This document shows, piece after piece, positions 5,887-6,710 of a DNA stretch of 6,710 nucleotides (the first letter of the stretch is position 1; each line of letters begins with the position of its first letter). Position numbers and translations under genes: made by a program. The stretch spans positions 10,201 to 16,910 of the forward strand of contig NZ_QSPK01000052.1 in assembly GCF_003436425.1 (NCBI RefSeq), in the 5' to 3' direction. Source of the stretch: Eubacterium sp. TM05-53. Lineage in GTDB: Bacteria; Bacillota_I; Bacilli_A; Erysipelotrichales; Erysipelotrichaceae. Below the pieces are notes generated by a model. It saw nothing but the letters and a program-made list of their open reading frames with translations. It had not been told where the DNA came from and did not search any database.

Positions 5887-6237
5887 ATGACAATCGAAGA
5901 ATGTTATGTAAAAATGGGAGCAAACTATCAAGATGTTATTAAGCGTTTGCCAAGTGCTAAAATGATTGAAAAGTTCGCTTTGAAATTTAAAGATGATACG
6001 AGTTTTCAAGATTTAGAAACGGCTTTGAATGAAAAACAAGTAGAATTAGCTTTTAGAGCTGCGCATACTTTAAAAGGTGTATGTATGAACTTAGGATTTG
6101 ATCATTTGTATAAGCCTAGTTTTGAAATTACTGAGAGTTTGCGTGCAAGTAATTTGGAATTGGCTTTACAACAATTTGATGCAGTGAAAGAGCAATATAC
6201 TAAAACAATTGATGCTTTAAATGAATTTGTAGCATAG
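5887..6237 (+). CDS. Stand-alone HPt (histidine phosphotransfer) domain protein
   Basis: A 116-residue, mostly helical cytoplasmic protein made of one HPt domain. The phospho-accepting site is H60 in AAHTLKGVCMNLGF (58-71), the classic H-T-L-K-G motif, followed by helices (ITESLRASNLELALQQF, TIDALNEFV) that complete the four-helix bundle. HPt proteins carry phosphate between a hybrid histidine kinase receiver and a response regulator. GAGG (5875-5878) is 8 nt before the ATG. It is transcribed alone, between two terminators, and no kinase or regulator is near. Its partners are therefore encoded elsewhere, or it serves several systems. Orphan HPt proteins are less common in low-GC Gram-positives than in Proteobacteria. 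No catalytic kinase domain is present, so it cannot phosphorylate itself from ATP. Confidence 0.88.
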   Translation: MTIEECYVKMGANYQDVIKRLPSAKMIEKFALKFKDDTSFQDLETALNEKQVELAFRAAHTLKGVCMNLGFDHLYKPSFEITESLRASNLELALQQFDAVKEQYTKTIDALNEFVA

Positions 6238-6259
6238 ATCTCGAAAGAGGTCTTTTTTT
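6236..6259 (+). terminator. Rho-independent terminator of the HPt gene
   Basis: AGATCTC (6236-6242) pairs with GAGGTCT (6247-6253), with one T-G wobble, around a GAAA tetraloop and is followed by seven Ts (6253-6259). The stem begins inside the TAG stop codon of the HPt gene. Confidence 0.88.
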
Positions 6260-6710
6260 ATATATTAAGATTTTGGCTTCGCGACAGGAAAAAATGTATG
6301 TGAAAAAACAATAAATAATCACATGACATAGATTATCAGGAACGAAAAAAGGACTATTAAATTAAAATGGGGGTATTTTTGAAGTGTATGACATGACAAC
6401 AGATTCTTATGTTACTACTTTAGTCAGTGGTCAATTGATGATTAATGGAAAAAGCACAGATGAAGAGTATGAAATTTCTAAAACGAAGACTTCTCTAAAA
6501 TTATCAAGACAGTTTAATTTTACTTGAATTTCGGTAAGCATTAGCTATTTGCTAGTACTTTTCTTTAATCAAATGAGTACTACGATATCCACGTTTTAAA
6601 AATTTAAAGAAACATTCTATTACCAAAAAATGAATTTTTTTTAAAAAGTGAGAATAGAATAATGACAGAACTTACACTTTGTGTTAAATTATGCTTGTGA
6701 TAGTTATTAC
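6260..6710. other. Gene-poor AT-rich stretch at the right end
   Basis: Apart from the 6393-6527 frame I find no supported gene on either strand. Stops are frequent and no reading frame here has a ribosome site and a plausible length. Two inverted repeats are present: TAGTACT (6553-6559) with AGTACTA (6576-6582), and ATTCTATT (6614-6621) with AATAGAAT (6653-6660), the latter enclosing an A6/T6 hairpin (6625-6640). They could be a weak terminator, an upstream control region for a gene beyond the edge, or decayed mobile DNA. None of these is established. Confidence 0.5.
6393..6527 (+). pseudogene. Short protein-like reading frame, possible gene remnant
   Basis: The frame is open from after a TAA at about 6364 to a TGA at 6525-6527. 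It can start at ATG 6393 (44 residues) or GTG 6384 (47 residues). The translation has ordinary protein composition: VYDMTTDSYVTTLVSGQL, then MINGKSTDEEYEISKTKTSLKL. The upstream in-frame codons read NGGIFEVYD, which loosely recalls the beta-strand pattern of FecR-like domains; this likeness is weak. No good ribosome site is present, and the G5 and T5 runs just upstream (6369-6373, 6376-6380) could mark frameshifts. I favour a fragment of a decayed gene over a functional small protein, with low certainty. Confidence 0.25.

Noticed and set aside
6662..6700. ATG-initiated small frame at the right end
   Set aside because: It stops after 12 codons and has no ribosome site.

Overview
The window looks like a chromosomal segment of a low-GC Gram-positive bacterium. 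AT-rich codon choice, strong AGGAGG-type ribosome binding sites, tight head-to-tail genes and hairpin-plus-T-run terminators all point to Bacillota. The gene families (an Rpn-type nuclease with a GIEQ-repeat tail, the ACT + UPF0210 pair, a class 3-like aldehyde dehydrogenase next to an iron-type alcohol dehydrogenase) suggest Erysipelotrichia or a related gut lineage. That placement is inference from style, not from a marker gene. All recognisable genes are on the + strand.

Region 1 (1-990) holds the 3' part of an Rpn/PD-(D/E)XK-type nuclease gene that enters from the left edge. Its C-terminal tail carries seven 4-residue units (GIEL, GIKQ, five GIEQ). A perfect AGGAGG lies 8 nt upstream of an in-frame internal ATG at 475, the layout expected of an Rpn gene-within-a-gene antitoxin (RpnS). 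Immediately downstream, 752-958 is a second, free-standing copy of exactly that short product. It starts at the equivalent Met, has only two repeat units, and its own ribosome site overlaps the upstream stop codon. A rho-independent terminator at 962-989 closes the module. This is the most interesting part of the window.

Region 2 (990-5783) is an apparent five-gene transcription unit. A promoter with a perfect -35 lies within two near-identical 15-bp GTNNAC-AAA-GTNNAC elements, probably a paired operator. The genes are an iron-containing alcohol dehydrogenase, a class 3-like aldehyde dehydrogenase (2 nt gap), an unrecognised acidic protein, a small ACT-domain protein (UPF0237) and a UPF0210/DUF711 'PFL family' protein, followed by a strong terminator at 5761-5782. 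The two dehydrogenases can interconvert an alcohol, its aldehyde and its acid. The ACT + UPF0210 pair is a conserved neighbour pair of unknown function and may form a ligand-sensing complex. The middle gene may have its own start signal.

Region 3 (5784-6259) is a single-gene unit: promoter candidate, an AT-rich palindrome, a stand-alone HPt phosphotransfer protein, and a terminator that overlaps the stop codon. No kinase or response regulator is visible.

Region 4 (6260-6710) has no convincing complete gene. It holds one short protein-like reading frame (6393-6527), possibly a gene remnant, and two inverted repeats of uncertain meaning.
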